NCBI GenBank assembly: GCA_963752225.1
Contig: CAVVXS010000007.1
Span: 1,178,001-1,242,000 of the forward strand
Direction of reading: 5' to 3'
Source: JBBROS01 sp963752225
Lineage (GTDB): Bacteria > Pseudomonadota > Alphaproteobacteria > Acetobacterales > Acetobacteraceae
DNA length: 64,000 nucleotides
Below the pieces are notes generated by a model. That model had not been told where the DNA came from and ran no database searches. It saw only the letters and a list, made by a program, of their open reading frames with translations. This document shows, piece by piece, positions 7,999-16,127 of the stretch (position 1 is the first letter of the stretch; every line of letters starts with the position of its first letter). The translations under genes were made by a program, and so were the position numbers.

Positions 7999-8760
7999 CT
8001 ATTCGCTGCCGTCTTCCGTGCCCAGGGCGGCGCGCAGCTCGCGGGCGAGCGCGGCGAACCCGGCGCCCCGCGGGTCGCGCGGACGGTCGAGTGCCACCGT
8101 GACGTCCGCCGACAGCCGGCCCGGCCGCGGCGTGAACACCAGGATGCGGTCGCCGAGGAAGATGGCTTCATCGATGCTGTGGGTGACGAACAGCACCGTG
8201 GTGCGCTGCCGCTGCCAGATGTCCAGCAGCTCCCGCTGCAGCCGGCCGCGGGTCTGGGCGTCGAGCGCCCCGAACGGCTCGTCCATCAGCAAAGCGCGCG
8301 GCTCGGTCGTGAGCGCGCGGGCGATGCCGACCCGCTGCCGCATGCCGCCCGACAGCTCGTGCGGGTAGCGTTCGGCGAAGCCTTCGAGCCCGGTGAGCGC
8401 CAGCATCGCCGCCGCCCGCCCTTCCCGCTCGCGCCGCGGCGCACCGCGCGCCTTGAGGTTGAACTCGACATTGCGCTGCACCGTCATCCACGGGAACAGA
8501 CCGTGATCCTGGAACACGATGCTCGTGGCCGGCGACGGTCCGTCCAGCTCGCGCCCGGCGACCACGATCTGCCCCGTCGTGGCCGGCTCGAGCCCGGCCA
8601 GCATCTGCAGCAACGTGCTCTTGCCGCAGCCGGACAACCCCAGCAGGCAAACGAACTCGCCCTCCGCACAGCCGATCGAGATGTCGCGCAGCGCCTCGAC
8701 CGAGCCGGACTTGGTCGCATAGGTCTTGCCGACGCCGATCGTCTCGATGAAGGCGCTCAT
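7999..8760 (-). CDS. ABC transporter ATP-binding protein, SsuB/TauB/NrtD type
   Basis: A 253-aa ATPase energising the neighbouring permease. Walker A is GLSGCGKS (41-48), the signature LSGGMRQR (136-143), Walker B ALLMDE (156-161), and the FGALDAQTR D-loop is characteristic of the nitrate/sulfonate/taurine importer family. ATG 8760 overlaps the permease stop (ATGA). Substrate classes for this family include sulfonates, taurine, nitrate, pyrimidine precursors and aromatic acids, so it is left unnamed. Confidence 0.88.
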   Translation of the reverse strand: MSAFIETIGVGKTYATKSGSVEALRDISIGCAEGEFVCLLGLSGCGKSTLLQMLAGLEPATTGQIVVAGRELDGPSPATSIVFQDHGLFPWMTVQRNVEFNLKARGAPRREREGRAAAMLALTGLEGFAERYPHELSGGMRQRVGIARALTTEPRALLMDEPFGALDAQTRGRLQRELLDIWQRQRTTVLFVTHSIDEAIFLGDRILVFTPRPGRLSADVTVALDRPRDPRGAGFAALARELRAALGTEDGSE

Positions 8761-9797
8761 CCGGACACCAGCCCTTCCTGCCAGCGGCAAACCCGGGCGC
8801 GCAGCAGGCGCACCGCCTGGTCGGCGAGCAGGCCGATCGCGCCGATGACGATGATGCCGGCGAAGATCAGCTCGGTGCGGAACGTCATCTGCGCGTTGAG
8901 GATCATGTAGCCGAGGCCGGATTTGACCGCGATCATCTCGGCGGTGACGACCGTCAGCCAGCCGCCGCCGATCGCGAGCCGCAGGCCGGTCAGGATCGCC
9001 GGCATCGCCGCCGGCAGCACGATGTCGCGCAGCACCAGCGCCTCGCTCGCCCGCGCCGCGGTTGCGACCTTCAGCAAGGTGCGCTCGATCCCGCGCACGC
9101 CGAAGATGGTGTTGAGCAGCAACGGCCAGAGTGCGCTGAGGAAAATGAGCACGATCGCCGGGGTGTCGCCGATGCCGAAGAACAGCATCGCGAGCGGGAT
9201 CAGCGAGATCGGCGGGACCGCGCGAAACGTCTGGATCGACCAGTCGGCGAGCCGGTCGAGCAACGGGTAGCGCCCGATCAGCAACCCGGCCGGAACGGCG
9301 ACGGCAAAGGCGATGCTGACGCCCACGATGACGCGGATGACGCTGGCGAGCGTGTTGGCGGCGATGGTCGGGCCCCATTGCAGGAACGCGCCGGCGACTT
9401 TGGCCGGCGACGGCAGCAGCACCGGCGGGTAGATGCCGGCCGCGACGACGACCTGCCACAGGACGAGCAGGCCCAGGATCGGCAGCAATCCGAGCAGGCG
9501 GCCGGGCGCGAACCGGCGCGGCTTGCTGCCCGCCGCCTCACCGCCGGACTTGACCAGGCCATCCCCGGCCCGGGTCGCGTCGTCCATCCCGCCGTCGAGA
9601 GATCCCCGGATCAGGTCCGGGGATGACGTGGCCTGTGTCGAGGTTGCCGACGTCAACGAGGGCGACGACGCCGACAAGGCCCGATCCACGTCATGGCCGG
9701 ACTCGATCCGGCCATCTCGTCCCGGTAGCACGCCGTCGTGTCCGACAGGCAGGGATCCCCGAATGACGTCCGGGGATGACGTGCTCGGCGCGGGCAT
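8757..9797 (-). CDS. ABC transporter permease, SsuC/TauC type, with repeat-derived N-terminus
   Basis: From about residue 95 on this is a standard SsuC/TauC-type permease: GLLPILGLLVLWQ starts the first helix, IYPPVLLPSP follows, and the EAA loop (ASEALVLRDIVLPAAMP) lies near 230-246. The first ~70 residues are not transporter-like. They are the in-frame translation of two palindromic repeat elements (about residues 5-37 and 56-66, SSPDVIRGSL and SSPDLIRGSL). The coordinates use ATG 9797, 11 bp after the upstream gene's stop; ATG 9587 (residue 71) is a plausible alternative. Neither has a clear SD. Repeat insertion between an original start and the gene body is my inference. Confidence 0.85.
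   Translation of the reverse strand: MPAPSTSSPDVIRGSLPVGHDGVLPGRDGRIESGHDVDRALSASSPSLTSATSTQATSSPDLIRGSLDGGMDDATRAGDGLVKSGGEAAGSKPRRFAPGRLLGLLPILGLLVLWQVVVAAGIYPPVLLPSPAKVAGAFLQWGPTIAANTLASVIRVIVGVSIAFAVAVPAGLLIGRYPLLDRLADWSIQTFRAVPPISLIPLAMLFFGIGDTPAIVLIFLSALWPLLLNTIFGVRGIERTLLKVATAARASEALVLRDIVLPAAMPAILTGLRLAIGGGWLTVVTAEMIAVKSGLGYMILNAQMTFRTELIFAGIIVIGAIGLLADQAVRLLRARVCRWQEGLVSG
9600..9631. repeat. Single-hairpin repeat (half element) inside the permease ORF
   Basis: ATCCCCGGA (9602-9610) and TCCGGGGAT (9616-9624) form a perfect 9-bp stem around TCAGG, followed by GACGTGG. This matches the first hairpin of the 95-bp elements near 5.8 kb. It lies within the permease reading frame at residues ~56-66. 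Confidence 0.75.
9687..9783 (-). repeat. Double-palindrome repeat, copy 3, inside the permease ORF
   Basis: On the minus strand this has the same plan as the copies at 5731 and 5879: CACGTCATCCCCGGACGT, hairpin, ~33-base spacer, then ATGGCCGGA / TCCGGCCAT around TCGAG and ATGACGTGG. The hairpin arms are conserved and the spacer is diverged. It is read in frame as residues ~5-37 of the permease ORF. Confidence 0.75.
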
Positions 9798-9808
9798 GGA
9801 CGGCGGCG

Positions 9809-10744
9809 TCAGAGGAACGACGTGTTGATGAACTCGGCCCAGTTCGGCTCGGCGTCCATCATCTTGTCGTCGATCATCATGCGGGCCAGCGACTTCAACC
9901 CGGCCTGGAAGGCCTCGCCGCTATCGGCGCTGTAGAACAGGTTCTTCGTCGATGCCGCCGCGATCTCGGGGCTCATGTTGAACTGCTTGACCGTGGTGGC
10001 GATCGCGATGTCCGGCTCGTTCTTCATGCGCTCCGTCGCCTTCACGTGTGCGGCCACCAGCTTACGCATCAGCTCCGGCTCCTTTTTCAGGAACGGCACG
10101 CTGGACACGAAGCCGAGGTTCGTCTTGCCCATCGGCGTGTCGTAGGGGACCCAGAGCTTGTGGCCGAACCCGCTCAGCTCCGCGAAAGCGGCGTAGGGTT
10201 CGAAGCAGCAGATCGCATCGAGGTCGCCGCGGGCCAGCGGCGTCGGCTGGTCCTGGTTGTCGAGGAACACCAGCTCGACCTTGCCGTCCAATTTCTCGGC
10301 CCGCAGCTTCCAGTTCAGGCTGACGAGGCCGATCGAGCCGTTCTGCACGCCGATCTTCTTGCCCGCGAGCTGCGCGAACGACGTGACGGAGGGCTTGGCC
10401 ACCAGCATCCAGCCGCCATCGCAGCCATTCGCCAGCACGGCCATCGGAAACCCCTTGGTCGCGAGCTGCATGGTGGCCGAAAGCCCGCCATTGCCGACGT
10501 CGACGGCGCCCGAGGCAACCGCCTGCATGCGCTGCACCAGGCTTGCAAAGGTTACCAGCTCGGCGTCGATCCCTTCGGGGCGCAGCAGGTCGGGCATCAG
10601 GAACATGGCATTGGTGGTGGTGGTGAAGGCCGAGCCGAGCTTCACCTTTCGCAACGCCTGGCCGAGCACGCCGTGGCTGACGATCGCGGGCGCCGCAAGC
10701 GCGGTGGCAACGAACAGGCGGCGGTTCAGCATTCGGATCTCCAT
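9809..10744 (-). CDS. ABC transporter substrate-binding protein, NMT1/SsuA/TauA-like
   Basis: A 311-aa periplasmic binding protein of the NMT1/SsuA-like fold. An N-terminal signal (MEIRMLNRRLFVATALAAPAI, cleavage near SHGVLGQA) precedes the mature part, which begins KVKLGSAFTTTTNAMFL. The lobe-1 segment VDVGNGGLSAT and LAGKKIGVQNGS are typical of the family. ATG 10744 is supported by GGAGG six bases upstream. First gene of the operon SBP-permease-ATPase-hydrolase. It is divergent from the dehydrogenase gene at 10841; the 96-bp gap between must hold both promoters. Ligand unknown. Confidence 0.85.
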   Translation of the reverse strand: MEIRMLNRRLFVATALAAPAIVSHGVLGQALRKVKLGSAFTTTTNAMFLMPDLLRPEGIDAELVTFASLVQRMQAVASGAVDVGNGGLSATMQLATKGFPMAVLANGCDGGWMLVAKPSVTSFAQLAGKKIGVQNGSIGLVSLNWKLRAEKLDGKVELVFLDNQDQPTPLARGDLDAICCFEPYAAFAELSGFGHKLWVPYDTPMGKTNLGFVSSVPFLKKEPELMRKLVAAHVKATERMKNEPDIAIATTVKQFNMSPEIAAASTKNLFYSADSGEAFQAGLKSLARMMIDDKMMDAEPNWAEFINTSFL

Positions 10745-10840
10745 CGATGTCCTCCGAACGACGCAAGAAGCACGCCAGCCCGCGGCGTTGCGCCCCCCCG
10801 AGCGCGGCGATACCTTTCCGCGCCGAGAGGAACGTCGCCA

Positions 10841-11911
10841 ATGCCAGCATCTGCCTACCACGTTGCCATCCTGCCAGGGGACGGCATCGGCCCCGAAGTC
10901 GTGGCCGCCGCCGAGGCGGTGATGCAGGCGGCGGCGGCAAAGCAGGGCATCCGGCTCGACACCGCGCAGCACGCCTGCGGCGCGTTCCACTACCAGGCGA
11001 CTGGCCAGTCGATCGCGCCGGCGACCTTGGAGGCGATCGGCGACGCCGACGCGATCCTGTTCGGCGCCGCCGGGTGGCCCGACATCCGCGACGCGAACGG
11101 CATCGAGATCGCGCCGCAAATCGACATGCGCGAGCATTTCTCCCTGTTCGCCGGGTTGCGCCCGGTGCGGCTGTGGGACGGCGTGAAGGGGCCGCTCGGC
11201 GACGCGCGGTTCGACCTGCTGGTGATCCGCGAGCAGACGGAAGGCTTGTTTGCCGGCCGCCACGACCCGGCCGGCAACGACCCGAACGTGGCGCAGGACC
11301 GCATGGTCATCACCCGCGCCGGCTGCGAGCGGCTGTTCGAGCTGGCCTTCGCCCAGGCCCGTGCACGACGTGAGGCGGGGGGCCGGGGACACGTCACCCT
11401 GTTCGACAAGGCCAACGTGCTGCGCGGCATGGCACTGATGCGGCGCGTGTTCGACGAAATCGCGGCCCGCCACCCGGACGTCGGCAGCGACCGCATGTAT
11501 ATCGACAACGCCTCGATGCTGATGGTGACTGATCCCGGCCGGTTCGACGTGGTGGTGATGGAGAACCAGTTCGGCGACATCGTCAGCGAGATCGCGGCCG
11601 GTATTGCCGGCGGCCTCGGCATCGCGCCCTCGGCCGATATCGGCCCCGATCACGCGGTGTTCCAGCCCAGCCACGGCACCGCCCCCGACATCGCCGGCAA
11701 AGGCGTCGCGAATCCCGTCGCCGCCATCCTGTCAGCCGCCCTGCTGTTCGACTGGCTGGCCGAGCGCAAGTCGGACCCTGCCTGCCGCACCGCCGCCGAC
11801 GCGATCCGGAGCGCGGTCGGCGCCGTGCTGCGCGACGGGCCGCGCACGCGCGACCTCGGCGGCACCGCTGGCACGGCCGACGTCGCCGAGGCGGTGGTGT
11901 CGACCCTATGA
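10841..11911 (+). CDS. Isocitrate/isopropylmalate/tartrate dehydrogenase-family enzyme (paralogue 1)
   Basis: A 356-aa NAD(P)-dependent beta-decarboxylating hydroxyacid dehydrogenase. ILPGDGIGPEV (9-19) opens the fold, IREQTEGLFAGR carries the substrate arginine region, FDKANVLR the lysine, and ENQFGDIVSEIAAG is the metal-binding signature (usual form NxFGDIxSD). The signature deviates slightly (EN, SE), so the exact substrate (isopropylmalate, D-malate, tartrate or another 2-hydroxy acid) is uncertain. ATG 10841 is the usual N-terminus for the family. The stop overlaps the GMC gene start (ATGA). It is not the leucine-pathway enzyme by context, since no leuCD is nearby. Confidence 0.82.
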   Translation: MPASAYHVAILPGDGIGPEVVAAAEAVMQAAAAKQGIRLDTAQHACGAFHYQATGQSIAPATLEAIGDADAILFGAAGWPDIRDANGIEIAPQIDMREHFSLFAGLRPVRLWDGVKGPLGDARFDLLVIREQTEGLFAGRHDPAGNDPNVAQDRMVITRAGCERLFELAFAQARARREAGGRGHVTLFDKANVLRGMALMRRVFDEIAARHPDVGSDRMYIDNASMLMVTDPGRFDVVVMENQFGDIVSEIAAGIAGGLGIAPSADIGPDHAVFQPSHGTAPDIAGKGVANPVAAILSAALLFDWLAERKSDPACRTAADAIRSAVGAVLRDGPRTRDLGGTAGTADVAEAVVSTL

Positions 11912-13560
11912 GCGGCGGCGGGAACGACGAGTTCGATTACGTCATCGTAGGCGCTGGCGCCGCCGGCTCGGTGCTGGCCAACCGGCTGACGCAGGATGAG
12001 GGCGTCACCGTTTGCGTGCTGGAAGCCGGGCCGCCCGACCGCAACCCGTTCATCCACATCCCGGCCGGGTTCATCAAGACGCTGTTCGACCCGTCCTGCA
12101 CGTGGCAGTTCAAGACCGAGCCGACCGAGAACACCGCCGGCCGCCCCATCGCCACCACGCAAGGCCGCACGCTGGGCGGCAGCAGCAGCATCAACGGCAT
12201 GGTCTACAACCGCGGCCAGCCCGCCGACCTCGACAACTGGGCGCAGCGCGGCAACCGCGGCTGGGGCTACGACGACCTGCTGCCGTATTACCGGCGCACC
12301 GAGCGGCGGATCGTGTCCAATGGCGCCGCCGCCGACCCGGCCAAACGCGGGCTCGACGGCGATGGGCGCGAGGGCATCCCGGTCACCGACATGCGCTGGA
12401 TCCACCCGATGTCGGAAGCCTTCATCGCCGGCTGCGTCGCGTCCGGCATCCCGCGCAACCCCGACTACAATAGCGGCGACCAGGCCGGCGTCGGCTACTT
12501 CCAGCGGGCGATCGAGCGGGGCTGGCGGGTCAGCGCCGCCCGCGCGTTTCTCCGCCCCGCGCAGTCGCGCCGCTCGCTCGAGGTGCGGACCGACGCGCGC
12601 GCCACCGGCATCGTGTTCGAGGGCAAGCGCGCGGTCGGCGTCCGCTATGCGCGCCGCCGCGGCGGCCCGGCGACGACGGTGCGGGCGCGGCGCGAGGTCA
12701 TTTTGTCCGCGGGGACCGTCAACACGGCCCGCCTGCTGCAGATCTCCGGCGTGGGCCCGGCGCCGCTGCTGGCCGAGCTGGGCGTGCCGGTCGTGCATGA
12801 GGTGCCTGGCGTCGGCCAGAACTTCCGCGACCATTTCGCCGTGCGGCTGGTGATGCGCGCGAAGCCCGGCACGCCCACGCTCAACGAGCTGTCGCGCGGC
12901 CCGCGCCTTGCCCGCGAGATCGCCCGCTGGTCGATGGGCAAGCCCAACATCCTCGACAACGCCCCGAGCCAGGTGCACGTGTTCTGGCGCAGCTGGGAGG
13001 GGCTTGATGCGCCCGACCTGCAATGCGTGTTCACGCCGGGCAGCTACGCGGTCGGCAAGACCTACATCCTGGACGACTACCCCGGCGTTACCGCCGGCGC
13101 CTGGCCGCACCGTCCGGAAAGCCACGGCCACGTGCGCGCCACCAGCACCGACCCCTGGGTGGACCCCGTGATCCAGCCCAACTACCTGTCCGACCCGCTC
13201 GACCGACAGGTGACGCTCGGCGGCATCCGGCTGATCCGGCGCCTGCTGAACACGCCGCAGCTCGCACCCTTCCTCGAAACCGAGACGCTGCCCGGCGCCG
13301 CCATCGCGTCGGATGACGAGCTGCTCGGCTTCGCGCGCGAGAACGGCACCACCTGCTACCACCTGATCGGCACCGCCAAGATGGGCCCCGCCTCCGACCC
13401 CGGCGCCGTCGTCAGCGACCGGCTGCTGGTGCATGGCATGGAGGGATTGCGAGTCGTGGACGCCAGCATCATGCCGGCCATGCCGTCCGCCAACACCTAC
13501 GCCACCACGCTGATGATCGCCGAGCGTGCGTCGGATTTCATTCGCGGCAAAGTATTGTAA
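11908..13560 (+). CDS. GMC-family FAD oxidoreductase (choline/alcohol dehydrogenase-like)
   Basis: A 550-aa glucose-methanol-choline oxidoreductase. The FAD-binding motif VIVGAGAAGS (12-21) is followed by VLEAG at the second Rossmann strand. GRTLGGSSSINGM is the family's N-terminal signature, and the C-terminal active-site regions CYHLIGTAKMG and the NTYATTLMIAE segment are present. It would oxidise an alcohol to an aldehyde with FAD in the cytoplasm or at the membrane; no signal peptide is seen. It is coupled by ATGA to the dehydrogenase before it and followed by an MFS transporter, so all probably serve one carbon source. Confidence 0.87.
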   Translation: MSGGGNDEFDYVIVGAGAAGSVLANRLTQDEGVTVCVLEAGPPDRNPFIHIPAGFIKTLFDPSCTWQFKTEPTENTAGRPIATTQGRTLGGSSSINGMVYNRGQPADLDNWAQRGNRGWGYDDLLPYYRRTERRIVSNGAAADPAKRGLDGDGREGIPVTDMRWIHPMSEAFIAGCVASGIPRNPDYNSGDQAGVGYFQRAIERGWRVSAARAFLRPAQSRRSLEVRTDARATGIVFEGKRAVGVRYARRRGGPATTVRARREVILSAGTVNTARLLQISGVGPAPLLAELGVPVVHEVPGVGQNFRDHFAVRLVMRAKPGTPTLNELSRGPRLAREIARWSMGKPNILDNAPSQVHVFWRSWEGLDAPDLQCVFTPGSYAVGKTYILDDYPGVTAGAWPHRPESHGHVRATSTDPWVDPVIQPNYLSDPLDRQVTLGGIRLIRRLLNTPQLAPFLETETLPGAAIASDDELLGFARENGTTCYHLIGTAKMGPASDPGAVVSDRLLVHGMEGLRVVDASIMPAMPSANTYATTLMIAERASDFIRGKVL

Positions 13561-13772
13561 AAACTACCTTTACGAATCGAAGGCTGCACTTGACCGGGCC
13601 GGTCAGGCAGGCAATGTGCCGAACAACGTTTCGGGTCCGTCTAGAAAGTGAGAACTTCACGCTATTCGAGTCGGACGCGGTTGCCGTCGAAGCACGGCAG
13701 GGCAACGATCGGGGCAGCAGCGGGCACATGGCCGGGTTGAGCACCGGGGTTCCGCGGCCGCTGCAGCCGGTC

Positions 13773-15035
13773 ATGAGCGAGTTGCAGCGGCAGGCGATCC
13801 GCAAGACGGCGTGGCGGTTCGTGCCGCTCGTCACCGTCGCTTACCTGTTCAACTACCTCGACCGCACCTGCATCGGCTTCGCGGCTTTGACGATGAAGTC
13901 CGACATCGGCCTCAGCAACGAGCAACTCGGCATCGGCGCCGGCATCTTCTTCCTCGGCTACTCGTTTTTCGAAGTGCCCAGCAACCTCGCCATGTACCGG
14001 TTCGGCGCCCGGCGCTGGATCGCCCGCATCATGATCACCTGGGGGCTGCTGTCGACCGCGATGGCGCTCGTGACGGGGCCGGAAAGCTTCTATGCCGTGC
14101 GCTTCCTGTTGGGGGTGGCCGAGGCCGGCTTCTTTCCGGGAATCACCTTCTTCCTCGCCGCCTGGTTCCCGGCGCAGGTGCGCACACAGATGCTGGCCTG
14201 GTTCCTGGTCGGCATCCCGCTCTCGTCGGTGATCGGCGGACCGCTGTGCGGCATGCTGCTGCGGATGGACGGGATCTGGGGCTTGGCCGGTTGGCAGTGG
14301 CTATTCCTGGCCGTCAGCCTGCCCTGCGTGCCGATCGGGATGTTGATCCTCGGCATGCTGGCCGACCGCCCGCAGGACGCAACGTTCCTGACCCAGCCGG
14401 AGCGCGACGCGATGGACGCGATGATGGCCGAGGAGGTGCGCGAGCGGGTGCGGCACTCCGTCTGGGGCGCCATCAAGGACGGCCGCGTGCTGATCCTGGC
14501 CGGGGTGCAGTTCGGCTTCACCCTCGGCTCCTACGGCATCATCATCTGGCTGCCGCTGATCATGAAGGAGTATGGCCTCAGCAATTCCGCGGTGGGCTGG
14601 CTGAGCGCGATCCCCTACCTGTTTGCGACAGCGGGAATGCTGGGATGGGCATGGTACGTGGACCGCTCCGGGCGCCGGATCGGACCATTGACGCTGACCT
14701 GCTTCCTGGCCGCGGTGGGCTTGGCCATCGCGGTCACGCCGAATTCGTTCCCCATCGCGATGTCCGGCATGACGTTGGTGCTGATCGGCGTGACCTCGGC
14801 GCGTGCCGTGTTCTGGACCATCCCGACGCGGTTCCTGACCGGCGCGGCTGCTGCCGGCGGCTTGGCCTTTATCAACATGATCGGCACGACGGGCGGGTTC
14901 GTCGGCCCCTACATGATGGGCTGGCTGCGCGATGCCACGCAGTCGTTCACAGCCGGGCTGCTGGCGATGGCGGGGGTCCTGCTGATCGCGACGGTCCTGG
15001 CATGGTCGCTGCGCTTCGTGATGACGCAGGAGTAG
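13773..15035 (+). CDS. MFS transporter, anion:cation symporter (TtuB-like) family
   Basis: A 420-aa inner-membrane transporter with about 12 predicted helices. The N-terminus (MSELQRQAIRKTAWRFVPLV), NYLDRTCIGFAALTM and LLGVAEAGFFPGITFFLAAWFP are typical of the ACS family, which carries tartrate, glucarate, phthalate and similar organic anions. An in-frame extension back to 13590 exists, with ATG 13728 in between; I prefer 13773 because the family N-terminus starts there. No good SD precedes any of them. The 212-bp gap 13561-13772 shows no recognised feature and may hold a promoter. It is flanked by two hydroxyacid dehydrogenase paralogues. Confidence 0.85.
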   Translation: MSELQRQAIRKTAWRFVPLVTVAYLFNYLDRTCIGFAALTMKSDIGLSNEQLGIGAGIFFLGYSFFEVPSNLAMYRFGARRWIARIMITWGLLSTAMALVTGPESFYAVRFLLGVAEAGFFPGITFFLAAWFPAQVRTQMLAWFLVGIPLSSVIGGPLCGMLLRMDGIWGLAGWQWLFLAVSLPCVPIGMLILGMLADRPQDATFLTQPERDAMDAMMAEEVRERVRHSVWGAIKDGRVLILAGVQFGFTLGSYGIIIWLPLIMKEYGLSNSAVGWLSAIPYLFATAGMLGWAWYVDRSGRRIGPLTLTCFLAAVGLAIAVTPNSFPIAMSGMTLVLIGVTSARAVFWTIPTRFLTGAAAAGGLAFINMIGTTGGFVGPYMMGWLRDATQSFTAGLLAMAGVLLIATVLAWSLRFVMTQE

Positions 15036-15040
15036 GTCCG

Positions 15041-16102
15041 ATGCAGCTTCTGGTCCTCGAAGGCGACGGCATCGGGCCGGAGATCACAGCCGCCACGCTG
15101 GAGGTCGTTCGCGCCGCCGGCGCGCGGTTCGGTTTCGAGCCGGCGTTCAGCCATCACGCGATCGGCTTTGCGGCCCTGGAGACCCACGGCACCACCTTCC
15201 CCGGCAGCGTGCTCGACGCCGCACGCGCGGCCGACGGGGTGATCCTGGGGCCGGTGTCGCACAACGAGTATGCGCCGGGCATGCCGAACCCGTCAGGCAT
15301 GCTGCGCAAGCACCTCGACCTCTACGCCAACATCCGCCCGGCGCGCACCCGTCCCGGCCTGCCGCCGCGGGCCGGCATCCCGCTCGACCTCGTGACGGTG
15401 CGGGAGAACACCGAGGGCTTCTACGCCGACCGCACCATGTTCGCAGGATCCGGCGAGTTCATGCCGACGCCGGACCTCGCAATGGCGATGCGCAAAGTGA
15501 CGCGCGCCGGCAGCACCCGCATCGCCGAGGCCGCGTTCCGGCTGGCGCGCACCCGCCGCCACTTCGTCACCGCCGTGCACAAGGCCAACGTGCTGCGTGT
15601 CAGCGACGGGCTGTTCCTCGACTGCGTCCGCGACGTGGCGGCGCGCTACCCGGACGTGCGGCTCGAGGAACAGCTGGTGGACAGCATGGCGGCGCTCCTG
15701 ATCCGCGATCCCAGCCGCTACGACGTGATCGTCACCACCAACATGTTCGGCGACATCCTGTCCGATGAGGCCGCCGAGCTGTCCGGCAGCCTCGGTCTGG
15801 CCGCCTCGCTCAACGCCGGTGCGGAGCACGCGGTGGCGCAGGCGCAGCATGGTTCGGCGCCGTCGATCGCCGGCCAGGGCGTCGCCAACCCGGCGTCGCT
15901 GATCGGTTCGGCCGCCATGCTGCTGGCCTGGCTCGGCGACCGCCACGGCGATGCCCGGCTCGGCCAAGCGGCGGCCGCGATCGAGGCGGCGCTGGACCGG
16001 GTGGTCGCCGAACCCGCCACCCGGACCCGTGACCTCGGCGGCACGCTCGGGACGGCGGCGTTCACCGAGGCCGTCATTGCGGCGTTGCGGCGGGACGCCT
16101 AG
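15041..16102 (+). CDS. Isopropylmalate/tartrate dehydrogenase-family enzyme (paralogue 2)
   Basis: A 353-aa NAD-dependent beta-decarboxylating dehydrogenase. LVLEGDGIGPEI is at 4-15, VRENTEGFYADR carries the substrate-recognition region, and TAVHKANVLRVSDG the catalytic lysine. TTNMFGDILSDEAAE is a canonical metal-binding signature. It is closer to the tartrate/D-malate branch than to leucine-pathway LeuB by the GFYADRTMF segment, but that is a judgement by eye. The SD (AGGAG) overlaps the MFS stop, so it is in the same operon as the transporter. It is a paralogue of the gene at 10841 but clearly divergent from it. Confidence 0.85.
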   Translation: MQLLVLEGDGIGPEITAATLEVVRAAGARFGFEPAFSHHAIGFAALETHGTTFPGSVLDAARAADGVILGPVSHNEYAPGMPNPSGMLRKHLDLYANIRPARTRPGLPPRAGIPLDLVTVRENTEGFYADRTMFAGSGEFMPTPDLAMAMRKVTRAGSTRIAEAAFRLARTRRHFVTAVHKANVLRVSDGLFLDCVRDVAARYPDVRLEEQLVDSMAALLIRDPSRYDVIVTTNMFGDILSDEAAELSGSLGLAASLNAGAEHAVAQAQHGSAPSIAGQGVANPASLIGSAAMLLAWLGDRHGDARLGQAAAAIEAALDRVVAEPATRTRDLGGTLGTAAFTEAVIAALRRDA

Positions 16103-16127
16103 CCTCCCGCAAAAGGGAGAAACGGGC

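Noticed and set aside
13590..13772. N-terminal extension of the first MFS transporter
   Set aside because: The extra 61 residues are not transporter-like and family members start at MSELxRxxxRKxAWR; kept only as a possible alternative.
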